From Fimbriiglobus ruber (lineage in GTDB: Bacteria; Planctomycetota; Planctomycetia; Gemmatales; Gemmataceae), in the NCBI RefSeq assembly GCF_002197845.1, contig NZ_NIDE01000009.1, forward strand, positions 1 to 64,000: a DNA stretch of 64,000 bases, given 5' to 3'. Positions within the stretch are counted from its first letter, which is position 1, and each line of letters begins with the position of its first letter. Below, piece after piece: positions 54,808 through 64,000 of the stretch. The notes beneath the pieces were generated by a model. That model saw only the letters and a list, made by a program, of their open reading frames with translations. It searched no databases and had not been told where the DNA came from. A program made the position numbers and the translations under genes.

Positions 54808-54897
54808 AAGTCTGTTCCTTGAAATGGGTAGCCAGAGGATGCCCCCAGCGCCTCGTTGAAAACACCTTGTTTTCGCAATGTCGCTGACGGCCTCATC

Positions 54898-54935
54898 GGT
54901 TGTGGCGGCACGGTTGGAAACGTGCCGCCACAACC
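54898..54935. repeat. Hairpin repeat, second copy of the GGTTGTGGCGGCACG family
   Basis: 15-bp arms (54898-54912 / 54921-54935). Inverted relative to the copy at 4431-4473; shares GACGGCCTCATC flank on its left. It abuts the left arm of repeat pair locus 3. Confidence 0.8.
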
Positions 54936-54941
54936 ACCGCG

Positions 54942-55489
54942 CTCGGCGCGGGTCTCCGACCCCGCCGTTCTTCGCGACCGTAGGTCTCCCATCCGGGCGG
55001 GGGTCGCGACCTCACCCCACCCGCTCTCCACGTCGGAGAGCGGGAACCGGACCTAGAGATGGGGAATGGCCGCTCTCAAAGACGGAGATCGGAACCCTCT
55101 TGCTCCCCTCTCCGCGTCGGAGAGGGGGCTAGGGCTTTCAGGGGTAGGTCAGGTATAAGTCTGTGCCCCTGTGAGCTTTGCCCCGCGCTCCCGGTCACCC
55201 ATCGGCGGGACACGAGAAGCCCGGGCTGACGATTCCCCGGGAATCGAACCAAAATCGGCGTGTGTCTGAGACGCGAGGCAGGTCGGTCGGAGGTTCGGGA
55301 GCTGATGGTCGCGCATTTGGCACCGGAACTCCCTGCCCGGACCAGGGTTGTGCTGACCTACCCTTGTAAGGGGGCCGGGGGTGAGGTCAGCGCGGCTACC
55401 CGGAAGCGACCTCACCCCGAGGGTCGCGCGCTGCCCGGACGGGAGACCTGCGGTCGCGAAGAACGGCGGGGTCGGAGACCCGCGCCGAG
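54942..55489. repeat. Inverted pair of dispersed palindromic repeat, locus 3
   Basis: Left arm 54942-54989 and reversed right arm 55441-55489. Both arms share the core GTTCTTCGCGACC where locus 1 has GTTCGGCCCGACC. The spacer of about 450 bp is longer than at the other loci and itself contains repeats. A third, truncated copy lies at 55663-55685. Confidence 0.8.
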
Positions 55490-55662
55490 AACGTGTGAAT
55501 AAATCGGATCGGCGAATTTCTCAGGGGAAGAATCTTTCGCCGGATACCGAGATCGTCGATCCTGCGCGAACCTACGAGTTCATTTTTCGCTCATCATCGA
55601 CCGTACGGAGATTGGCCCGATTTATTCACACGCTCCGAGCGCGGGAGGCGAGCATCGCTAAG

Positions 55663-55685
55663 GGGAGACCTGCGGTCGGGCCGAA
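55663..55685. repeat. Truncated solitary copy of the dispersed repeat
   Basis: GGGAGACCTGCGGTCGGGCC followed by GAA, then unrelated sequence; only the outer half of an arm remains, with the locus 1 variant of the core (CGGTCGGGCCGAA). Confidence 0.7.
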
Positions 55686-55756
55686 AAAAGCCATTCCGCC
55701 TCATAACCCTAAATTTGTATCACATTAAATACATTCACTTGCCACCGTCACGAATC

Positions 55757-56547
55757 TTATGTGCGCAGGCGAAATCGCTGTTCGCCGATCTGGAACTGGA
55801 AAATCTTCGCGTCGGCGACCACCTGATCGACTTTAACCCATAATCCGTTTGCTGTCTTCGGGTGTTCGGCCGTCCACCCGCCCTTGGAGTTCCGATAAAG
55901 GCGAACGTGTCGGGATTCGCAGAACGGGTCGTCGGGACGGCGGATCGCGCAGGTCGGGTCGGTTCCGATCCAGTACTCCTGTCCGGTGAGAACGACACGA
56001 TTACCGATCCCGCCGGAGATCAGTTCCGTCAATGTCGCGTGTGCGGTCCCGGACGGGGCGTTCCCCCACCCGACGGTCGATCCGGTCGGGGTCGGGTCGC
56101 CGGGCAGGTGATCGACGGTCCCGTCTCCGGTCGGTGCCGGCCCGTCGTACCGATAGCGTCCGCGGCCGACGATGATTTCGCCGCGGTCGGACAGTGGGGT
56201 GCGGGTGACGCGAACGTATAACCCGTTGGTACTCTGTAGATCCGTGACGACCCACCGGTACGTGCCGCCGACCAACTGGCGGCTAATTTCGACGTGACGG
56301 GTCGAGATCAACCCGTCGTGAGGGATGCACAAGTCGCCCTCGGTCCGCCCGATGACGAAGCGATCGGTCCGGAGGCGGACGGTTTCGCCATCGGGTTGCC
56401 CGTCGTCGCAGACGGTTTGGCGTTCGGAGCGGGGGGAGAGTTCTGCGCTGCGGCATACCAGGGGCCGCCGTGCTGAGCATGTTGGATCTCTTCGGCGGAC
56501 TCGATACGAGTTCCGTCGGGTGGTGTCATTTCGGGCGGTAAAGGCAT
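55757..56547 (-). pseudogene. FHA domain protein with an apparent one-base deletion
   Basis: N-terminal part (MPLPPEMTPPDGTRIESAEE, GGPWYAAAQNSP) and the FHA part (DGQPDGETVRLRTDRFVIGR, HDGLISTRHVEISR, DLQSTNGLYVRV) lie in different frames. They meet at a run of six G on the plus strand (56431-56436); seven would join them. A second FHA-like segment follows (VVLTGQEYWIGTDPTCAIRR, CESRHVRLYRNSKG, HPKTANGLWVKVDQV). Domain order is N-terminal leader, FHA, Pro-rich linker, FHA. ATG 56547 has AGGGG upstream. Likely phospho-dependent signalling partner of the kinases nearby, if functional. Confidence 0.72.
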
Positions 56548-57095
56548 CGACAAACCCCTGTGAAAAAACGTAGTTCAAAGATGATATGGCATCCAGCCAA
56601 TTCCCGAGTTCGAGCATATAATAAACAACCATTCGATCAGCAATATATTAGATTGTATGTAAATTTTTAACGAATGAATTTACGGATTATTTTAGCGTAT
56701 TCATTTTATATAACATCGGCTACATTCAATCGTATCGAAATGCTACACGGAACCCCTGGTCGCCGTACCGTCCTTCCGGCGAACATTTATGTCGAAATGC
56801 GGAACGGCTGTATTGCGATTCGTTTCCCCACGACCCGCCTCGCACCGAACGGGTTCCGTCGAACTGATTATGCTTGTTTTCACACCATTCGTACACGTTC
56901 CCGTGCATATCGCATAACCCCCATGGGTGGGGGTATTCTTTCTCATAGCTCCCGACCGGCAGGGTTCTTTGCAAATCCGCGCCCCGGACAACAGTGCCAT
57001 ACGGAAACGTGCCATGACAATTGGCTTGAGAACCGTTGAGTGCATATCCGAAATAAAATGGCTGCTTATTAGCGATACCGCCACGACATGCGTAT

Positions 57096-58772
57096 GTATC
57101 CGTCCACGACTCCATTTCTGCTTCGGCTTGACAACCGCGACGGGTGCCGCGCATTTACTTGGCTATGCCGCGACCGCCTTCGATTCCTGACGACTTGTGG
57201 GCCACGTTTCCCGCGGCCGCGCAAGCCATCATCGCCGCTCTCACCGAAGAGATCGCCACCCTCCGCGCCCAGGTCGCCCATCTGTCCGAACGAGTCAGCC
57301 AGAACTCGACCAATTCACACAAGCCGCCGTCGTCCGACCCACCGCACGCCAAGCCGGCCCCGCCCCGAACGCCGTCCGGCAAGAGACGGGGTGGCCAACC
57401 CGGTCACCCGAAGCACGAGCGGACGATTCTTCCGGCCGACGAAGTCCTCGACCACAAGCCGACCCGCTGCGGCCGCTGCCAACAGGCCCTCACCGGTGAC
57501 GACCCCGAGCCCGTTATCGATCAGGTCATCGATCTGCCGGCGAAGATGCGGCACGTGATTCACCACCGCCGTCACACCCTGACCTGCCCGCACTGCCGCG
57601 TCCGGACGACCGCCCCGCCGGTTCCCGAAGCCGCCACCGGGTTCGGCCCGGCGGTCCAAGCGACCGCCGCGTACTTGACGGGCGGGTGCCGGATCGGCAA
57701 GCGGCCGACCCGCCAACTCTTCGAGGACGTCTTCGGCATCCCCATGAGTCTGGGCACCATCACCAATCTGGAGCACCGGACCAGCACGGCCCTCGGGCCG
57801 ATTCACACCGCGGCTCATGAGTACACCAAGACCCAGGATGCCAACCTCGACGAAACGACGTGGTATGAGGGCCGCCACCCGGCGACCCCGCCGGTCGAGT
57901 CGTCGCCCCCTCCGGACCCACCGACCGAAGCGCCCCCACCTCCACTGCCCCTGGACGCGCGCGGGACCACGCCGACCCACCAACGAAAGAAGAAGGCGTG
58001 GCTGTGGGTCGCCGTCACCCCCGCGGTCGTTGTTTTCCTCATCCGCGGGTGCCGCAACCGGGCCGCGTTCGACGACCTCCGGGGGGAGCCACGACGATCC
58101 ACACGACGGACCGGTACGTCGTCTATGACCACCTCACCCCGGCCCGGCGCCAACTCTGCGGGGCCCACCTCGCCCGCGATTTCCAGGCCATGATCGACCG
58201 GACGAACGCCGGGTCGGGGATCGGGGAGGAATTGTTGGCTCACGCCCGGATCTTGTTCGAACACTGGGAACGCGTTCGCGACGGGACGATCACCCGCGGC
58301 ACGTTCCGGCGGAATTACCTTCCGGGGTTGCGGGACGAGGTCCACGCCTTGCTCGCTCGCGGCCGCGCCTGCGGGTGCCCGAAGACGGCCGCCGTGTGCG
58401 CCAACCTGTGGGCGACGGCGGACGCCTTATGGACGTTCGCCCGCCGGTCGACGGTCGAGCCGACGAACAACGCCGCCGAGCGGGAACTCCGTCACGCCGT
58501 CTGCTGGCGGAAGACCAGCTATGGGACCGACAGCGCCCGCGGGAGTCGGTACGTCGAGCGGATCTTGACGGTGATCGCCAGTTGCCGGCGGCAGAAGCGG
58601 AACATCCTGGCGTTCCTGACGGCCGCGGTCGTGGCCGACCGGAATGGGACCGCACGACCCTCACTCGTCCCCGTAGCGGCCTGACCGACAACATCGCCCG
58701 CGTGAACCCATCGCGAAATGCCCTTAAAAATCCAGGCGCAGATCACGTGAGTCGGAGCCCGTGAACGGATAC
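57096..58772 (+). mobile_element. IS66-family element inserted in the kinase-SUMF1 gene
   Basis: Termini begin GTATCCGTCCACG (left) and GTATCCGTTCACG (right, complemented), imperfect after that. Flanked by a 9-bp exact repeat CATGCGTAT (57087-57095 and 58773-58781); IS66 members normally make 8-bp duplications, so one base may be coincidence. 1,677 bp long, with one transposase gene. Confidence 0.85.
57165..58684 (+). pseudogene. IS66 transposase, frameshifted
   Basis: About 506 codons in two frames. First part: leucine-rich coiled coil (LTEEIATLRAQVAHLSERVS), QNSTNSHKPPSSDPP, zinc finger (CGRCQQAL ... TCPHCRVR) and the DDE start with LDETTWYEGR. Second part: IHTTDRYVVYDHLTPARRQL CG-type catalytic strand, RRSTVEPTNNAAERELRHAV and RGSRYVERILTVIASCRRQK. 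The frames meet at six G (58081-58086); seven would give FDDLRGGATTIHTTDRY. Possibly programmed, more likely a one-base loss. Confidence 0.85.
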
Positions 58773-61545
58773 CATGCGTATTCCCATTCATTCTCGTGCG
58801 GCAAGACAAATTTTCCCGAATCTCCAAACGCCTTGCGGATCTCAGAGTTTCCGTTAAGTCTGTTTAAAAAAAATTGGCAGTCGCTCCACGATACATTTTC
58901 GACAGGAAACTGATTACCCCGTCGAAACCGGCTCGGATTGCTTCCCACCACCGCTCTCCATTCGGACTGTGTTACCTCGTATTTCCCCAGCCAAAATCCC
59001 TTTGAAACATGTTCGTGTTCGGTCTCGTCGCTTTGGCGTTGGGCTTCCGTTAGAGGTGATCCGAGGACCGCCTTCCCAGGTGGTACCCAACAGAATTTCA
59101 TTTTCACGCCTGCCGCGATCGAGGCTTCGACAACTTGGCCGGGTTTGAATTTCCCGACTTCGGGTAGAACCGTACTTGTGTCTGGTGCGGTTTGAGGGAA
59201 CGGCTGGGCCCGAACAATGGGCGAGATTGGTAAGGTTTGCGCATTACTAGAAAATGCGACAGCATGGTAAGCTACACGGAAGCCGTGGTGGCTGGTACGA
59301 TCACTAGGTTCATCATCGCCACGGCTCGCCGCGCGACAATGTCTAGCACTTCCATTCCAGGAGCCACCGCGAAGGGAACGATGCGATTTTGAATCTTGAA
59401 TTCTATTCTCGCACCATTCCCAGACGTTGCCGTGCATATCGCACAGCCCCCACGGGTGCGGATAATTTTTTTCGCAACTACCCACTTCGGCGGTTTTCCC
59501 CAGATACCGACCCTCGAATGTCGTCCCGTACGGGAAGTTCCCGTTGCAGTTCGACTGAGTCCCGTTACACACGTCCCCGAAGGAGAACGGCTGCCGAGTT
59601 CCTTTCCCGCCACGACATGCGTATTCCCATTCGTCCTCGTGTGGCAGCACGAACTTACCAGGACTATCGAATGCAATCAATTTTTCTTTAAATCGCTTAT
59701 CTATTTTGGCTAGAAAATCCTGACAATCTTCCCACGATGCTTGTTCCGCGGGAAACTGGCCGCCTTCCTTGAATTTGCTCGGATTATTGCCCATTATTGC
59801 CGTCCATTCCCCTTGCGTGACTTCGTACTTACCCAACCAAAACCCCCGAGACACGTACTCGTGTTCGATCTCGTTGTAGGACCGATCTTTCTCGCTCTCC
59901 GGCGACCCAAGCACCGCCTGTCCCGGTGGTATCCAACAGAACCGCATCTTCACGCCCGGCGAAATCTCGCAGTCGATGGTCTGGCCCGATTTTCGTTCCG
60001 CAAACGGCAGCGGTGGTGCGATGTTCGTCGCGGGTTGCAGCGAAGACCCGTCGGTGGCTGGTTTCTTGGCCTCCACAGATGGTCTTGTCCTGTTGGTTGG
60101 CATTGTTGGCGGCTGCACTACGGTAGATGGCGATGAGGAAACGGGTGCGGTGTCAACAACTTCGTTCGCCTTCGGCCTCGACCGGAACGCGCCCCCGACC
60201 CACGCGGCGAACAACCCGACGACGACTACGGCCAAGCTCACGCCCACGCCGATCGCGGTCGCCGTCCCCCGATCGACGCCTGCTTTGCCGCGCCGTCGCG
60301 GGCGGCGATGGACCACTTCATCCGATGAATCCGCGTCGTCATCCTCAGCAGGTGGCGGCGGATCCCGTGGGACCACCGTGGCCGGTGTCACGACCGGGCG
60401 AGCCAGCGATACTTCAGCCCTCACCGGCGCCTGGGTCGCGTGCCAACTCGCGGCCGGAGCGACCACGACCACCGGGGCCGCTGCCTGCGCGTCCACCACG
60501 ACTACCTCCGGAGTGGAACCATTTCCATTTCCGGGTTGGGTGAACGGCCGCAGGGCGGCGGCCACCTCGGCCGGCGTCTGATACCGGCGGCTCGCATCCT
60601 TGGCCATCATGCGGGCCACCACCGCGGCCAACTCCCCCGGGACATCCGGGCGGACCAGGTTCAGCGGGCGGGCCGCCTCCGACCGGTGGGCCCGCAACAG
60701 GGCGGCCAAATCCGCTGCCCGGAACGGGGGCGACCCAGACAGCAAGTAGTACAGGGTACATCCGAGGGCGTACACATCCGCCCGGATGTCAGCCGAGGCC
60801 GCGTCCCGGGCCTGCTCGGGGGCCATGTAGTCCGGAGTCCCCATCAACACCCCGTCAACCCGGCCCCGACCGGGCCGCCGAACGCCCCGACCGGACCGCC
60901 ACCTGCGTCCACTTCCCGGGTCGCCTTGGCCAACCCGAAGTCGAGGATCTTGACCACCCCGGTCCGGGTCAAAATCAGGTTCCCCGGCTTGATGTCCCAG
61001 TGGATCATCCCCTGCTCGAACGCATGCTGGAGACCTCCGGCTACCTGGGCGACGTACCCACACGCGACACCGACCGCCAGTGGGCCCCGCGACTTGACCA
61101 CCCGGGACAGGTCCTGGCCGTCCACGTACTCCATCGTGAATACCAGCCCGTCCCCGCACCGGACGGCCGCGTACGCGGACACCACGTTCGGGTGGTGCAG
61201 GCGGGCCGCCGACTGGATTTCCCGCAGGAACCGGTCCCGGGCTCCGGCCCACCCGAGGGTCGACGGGTGCAGCACCTTGAGCACCTCGACCCGGTCCATG
61301 AGGACGTTCCGGGCCCGGTACACGACCCCCATCCCGCCTCGACCGAGCGGCCGGATGTCGGCGTAGTCGGTCAATCCCGCCAACTCCGCCGGGACGCCCC
61401 CGGCGGACAAGTCGGCGGCGCGACCGCGGCAGTCGACGCACGTTTCCAGGTGGCGGCCGACCGTCGCGCCCGTCCCGCCGTCAAGGTGGCCCTGCTGGTA
61501 AGCCTCCAGCACCGCGTCGGTCGGGCAGTGGACAGGTGAGGGCAT

Positions 61546-61974
61546 TACACAGCCTCTGGGGAACACCAGGAGTAGATTAACGGCAGCCGGGACTTTGTCG
61601 GATCAATGCGCAGCACTCATCCGGCAAACGAAATGTCGCGCCGATCGCGCGGTTTTATTCTGTCCAAATGACATTTGGCAACAAAGACAAGCTTTTTAAT
61701 ACGGACTATGGACCAGTCGAAGAAAATTTGCCTCATGAGGCGGCAGAGGTGGAAAGGCGTTCGGCAGGAAATACGACCCCTCCGACGGCCTGGATAACTG
61801 TGGCGGCCCGCCGGTCCTAAAACCGGGGTTTTCGCGCAATAAACGCAAAAAATGCGCCCCGGCACCCCGGCTCGGCAGTCGCAGCAACGCGCCGGCCCCA
61901 AACCGGGGTTTCCGCGCAATAAATGCAAAAAATGCCCCCGACTCGACGACAGATCTCCTCTCCCGACACGCGCG
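61546..61974. other. Intergenic region with a tandem direct repeat
   Basis: No gene recognised between the kinase and TPR genes (same strand). Holds the 80-bp-period repeat at 61819-61940 and presumably the kinase promoter. Confidence 0.6.
61819..61940. repeat. Two direct copies of a 42-bp repeat
   Basis: Copies 61819-61860 and 61899-61940, about 90% alike (AAACCGGGGTTTNCGCGCAA then TAAAYGCAAAAAATGC). Period 80 bp, so each unit includes a 38-bp spacer. Resembles a dispersed intergenic repeat rather than coding DNA. Confidence 0.75.
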
Positions 61975-64000
61975 TCAGTTCGGGACCGACTTCTGTGGTC
62001 GTTCCGCGTCGAACAGCCGGTACTGCGGTAGGTCGGCGGGGTGTACGCTGCGGGGGTCGAGACCCCGGTCCTTCGCCTTGCGGAAGGCCTCCCGTGCTTC
62101 GCTCTTCCGGGACGGCGTCTGGCCCTCCTTGGCGAGCGCGAGGTGGAACATGCGCAGGGGTGTCTTCTCCTGTGCGAGCGCCTCAACGAGGTCTTTTTCG
62201 GCCATCTCGTACTGCTTGGCCGCGATCCGTACTCGTGCCCGCGTGTCGAGCAATTCGCCTGTCACGCCGACTTCGCCGACCGCGCGGTCGACCAGGGCGA
62301 GAGCCTGGGCCGCCGCCTCGGGCCGCGGGGCCAGGAGCCAGGCCAGGTTGTTGAGTGCGACCACGTTCTTCGGGTCGCGGTCCAACACCGCCCGGTAGGC
62401 TTCTTCCGCGTGCGGGAAGTCTTGCTTGATGGCGAAGAACTCGCCCTCGTTGAGCCGCAGGGCGATCGAGTCCGGGTCTTCGGCTCGGGCTGTCGCGAAC
62501 CACTCCTGCGCGCGGGCGATCTGTCGCTCCGACGCGCCGCCCGCCCGCAGGGCCGCCAACCCGGCGGCCGCTTTCAGTCGCGAGGGAAGTATCGCGGAGT
62601 GCTTCTCGATCAACGTGAACGCATCCCCATACCGCTCGTCGGACGCGAGCAAACCGGCGGCGGCGACTACCGCCTCGGGACGTTCGGCGATCAACCCCTC
62701 ATACTTCTCCACCGCCGACCGGACCATCTTGTGCCCGATCTCCGTCCGGCGGACGTTCGGCAACCGGGAGAGTTCGTCGAGCAGTTCGGCGGTCCGCGCG
62801 GACTTGGTCGGCAGGTCGCCGGCGTTGGCGTCAGCCGTCCGCGGGTACTCCTCGGCCATCACCAGGGCTCGTTCGGGGTGCCCGGATTTGCACTCGAACC
62901 GCGCGACGGCCGTGATCGCCCGAACGTCCGTCGGGTACAGGACCATCAGGCGGCGGGCGAACGGCTCGGCCGCCCGGAGGTTCTCTTCTTCGGTGAGCAG
63001 GTCGAGGGCCATCAGGTGGAAGTCGAGGTTCTTCGGGTCGCTGGTGTTGAGTTCGTTCAGCACCTTGATGCTGGCCGCCCGGTTCCCCGCCGCGCGGTAG
63101 ACCTGGGCGAGCAGGAACGCGTCCCGCGGCGACCGCGTCTCGGCGACGAGTTCGTCGAGGGCTTTGACCGCCCGGGCGAGGGCAGCCTTGCGGTCCGGGC
63201 CTTCCAGGTGGCGCGACAGCGCGGTCAGGACGGCCGCCGCGGACCGCTTCTCGTCGGGCGTCTCGCCGGCCTGGTCTCCCCCCTTCGCGAGCAAGTCCAT
63301 CGCCCGCTTGTGGTCGAGGGCACCGCCGCGGACGGCCAAAAGCATCGCCAAGTTCCGCGTGCCCCACGAGGCCGTCGGGGAACCGGCTGGCACGGTCTTC
63401 ACGAACGCTTCCAGCATGTCGACGGCCTCGGCCCGCTTCAGACAGGACAATTTGAGCGCCAGCCGGGCTTGGGCGTAGAGTTTCTGATCGGCCGGCGACT
63501 CGGTTTCAGGAAACCAGTTCACGGGCGCGGCCTTCGTTTCCGCGAACTCGGCCGCCACGGCGAAGAACTGCGGCGCCGGCAGCTTCTTCCGGGCGGCGGC
63601 CATACCTTCGACCGCGCCCTCGACGTTCCCGGCTTCCGCGGTTCGCACGGCGAGCCGTAAGTAATCGTCCGCGTTCGCCACGGCGGTGCCGACGGCCCGC
63701 TCGTAGCATGCCACGGCTTCCGGCTTGAAGCCGGCTGCTCGGTAAACGTCGCCGAGCCAGCCGAGACCGCCCGGTTCCGTCTCCAGGTACTGCCTGGCCG
63801 CGGCCAGAAGCGTCTTCGCGCCAGCGGAGGGAAGTTGCCGCGCCGCGCCGCGGACCGCGCGGCGGAACGGCTCACCGGCCCAACGGTAGTCGACTGCGAG
63901 CCGGGCTAACACGGCGGCGGTCGCCGCGTCCGCGCCGGTCGAAACGAGGTAAGCCAGTTCCGCCTGCACCGGCGGGAACCGGACCGGATCGAGCCGGGTC
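61975..64000 (-). CDS. TPR-repeat protein, 5' end beyond the window
   Basis: At least 674 codons, open to the window edge; the first in-frame GTG at 63969 is probably internal since the frame continues upstream as DPVRFPP. All-helical TPR array: WLGDVYRAAGFKPEAVACYE, LLAQVYRAAGNRAASIKVLN, YRAVLDRDPKNVVALNNLAW, YEMAEKDLVEALAQEKTPLR. Ends QYRLFDAERPQKSVPN. No enzymatic domain in the visible part. The planctomycete type of long TPR protein often starts with a signal peptide, not visible here. Confidence 0.8.
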   Translation of the reverse strand, partial: TRLDPVRFPPVQAELAYLVSTGADAATAAVLARLAVDYRWAGEPFRRAVRGAARQLPSAGAKTLLAAARQYLETEPGGLGWLGDVYRAAGFKPEAVACYERAVGTAVANADDYLRLAVRTAEAGNVEGAVEGMAAARKKLPAPQFFAVAAEFAETKAAPVNWFPETESPADQKLYAQARLALKLSCLKRAEAVDMLEAFVKTVPAGSPTASWGTRNLAMLLAVRGGALDHKRAMDLLAKGGDQAGETPDEKRSAAAVLTALSRHLEGPDRKAALARAVKALDELVAETRSPRDAFLLAQVYRAAGNRAASIKVLNELNTSDPKNLDFHLMALDLLTEEENLRAAEPFARRLMVLYPTDVRAITAVARFECKSGHPERALVMAEEYPRTADANAGDLPTKSARTAELLDELSRLPNVRRTEIGHKMVRSAVEKYEGLIAERPEAVVAAAGLLASDERYGDAFTLIEKHSAILPSRLKAAAGLAALRAGGASERQIARAQEWFATARAEDPDSIALRLNEGEFFAIKQDFPHAEEAYRAVLDRDPKNVVALNNLAWLLAPRPEAAAQALALVDRAVGEVGVTGELLDTRARVRIAAKQYEMAEKDLVEALAQEKTPLRMFHLALAKEGQTPSRKSEAREAFRKAKDRGLDPRSVHPADLPQYRLFDAERPQKSVPN

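Larger units (their letters stand above)
54808..55756. other. Gene-free repeat cluster of about 950 bp
   Basis: Contains the second GGTTGTGGCGGCACG hairpin (54898-54935), repeat pair locus 3 (54942-55489), a truncated copy (55663-55685) and further short inverted stretches such as CCCTCTCCGCGTCGGAGAGG near 55110. No gene recognised. Confidence 0.65.
56726..61545 (-). pseudogene. Ser/Thr kinase with two SUMF1 (FGE) domains, split by an IS and frameshifted
   Basis: In gene order: Zn-finger-like start ([25 protein letters not shown]), PknB kinase ([39 protein letters not shown], then [10 protein letters not shown] in another frame), a transmembrane helix ([20 protein letters not shown]), one complete SUMF1 domain ([18 protein letters not shown] ... 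HHGFRVAY) and a second one. The second SUMF1 is cut at EWEYA by the IS at 57096-58772; its tail (CRGGIANKQPFYFGYALNGS ... GDQGFRVAF) resumes at 57087. A one-base loss at CCC 60859-60861 splits the kinase. The catalytic loop has HWD instead of HRD. ATG 61545 has CAGAGG upstream. Confidence 0.85.

Noticed and set aside
55225-55300. Possible tRNA T-arm (GGTTCGATTCCCGGGG on the minus strand)
   Set aside because: The stem bases do not pair and no D or anticodon arms follow; it is part of a small palindrome CGATTCCCCGGGAATCG.

Overview
The window looks like part of a planctomycete chromosome, most likely Gemmataceae (relatives of Gemmata, Zavarzinella and Fimbriiglobus). It is GC-rich. It carries a DUF1501 Tat-exported protein, a DUF1559 prepilin-like protein, PQQ-type beta-propeller proteins, a Cys-type sulfatase, an ECF sigma factor translationally coupled to a Ser/Thr kinase with TPRs, a kinase fused to formylglycine-generating-enzyme (SUMF1) domains, several FHA proteins and Uma2 nucleases. 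Genus is inferred from gene content; no 16S gene is present.

Layout. 1-11 kb: beta-propeller protein, aspartate kinase (frameshifted), an FHA/ABC-2 permease fusion lacking its ATPase, a repeat cluster, a two-domain glycosyltransferase, a small membrane protein, a lipid A acyltransferase (frameshifted) and PhoD phosphatase. 11.3-13.3 kb: a compact AT-richer operon of three overlapping genes of unknown function, the best candidate here for an undescribed system. 14-25 kb: transglutaminase-like protein, groES-groEL, tandem Uma2 genes, AlkD-like protein behind gene debris, two DUF3239-like paralogs around a triplicated intergenic repeat, and dihydrolipoamide dehydrogenase. 25-31 kb: MFS transporter, HEAT protein, second beta-propeller, flavodoxin, sulfatase. 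31.3-34.5 kb: an IS66-type element with an ISAzo13-type element nested in its transposase. 34.5-46 kb: lipoprotein, DUF1559, kinase plus sigma factor, murB with an ftsQ-like gene, Nudix protein, IrrE/ImmA-like protein with a degenerate active site, greA, FMN reductase, FHA protein. 46.5-55 kb: DUF1501 gene with a large exported protein, pheT, a small conserved protein and an RdgC-like protein. 55.7-61.5 kb: an FHA gene with a frameshift and a kinase-SUMF1 gene broken by a second IS66-type element. 62 kb to the end: a TPR protein running off the window.

Three cross-cutting signals stand out. First, a family of inverted-pair palindromic repeats occupies three intergenic loci, and the two arms at a locus share that locus's sequence variants. 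Second, five separate genes each appear to have lost one base, four of them in a G/C homopolymer; this suggests either sequence error or real decay. Third, target-site duplications let both IS insertions be reconstructed exactly, and in both cases the restored host reading frame is intact.
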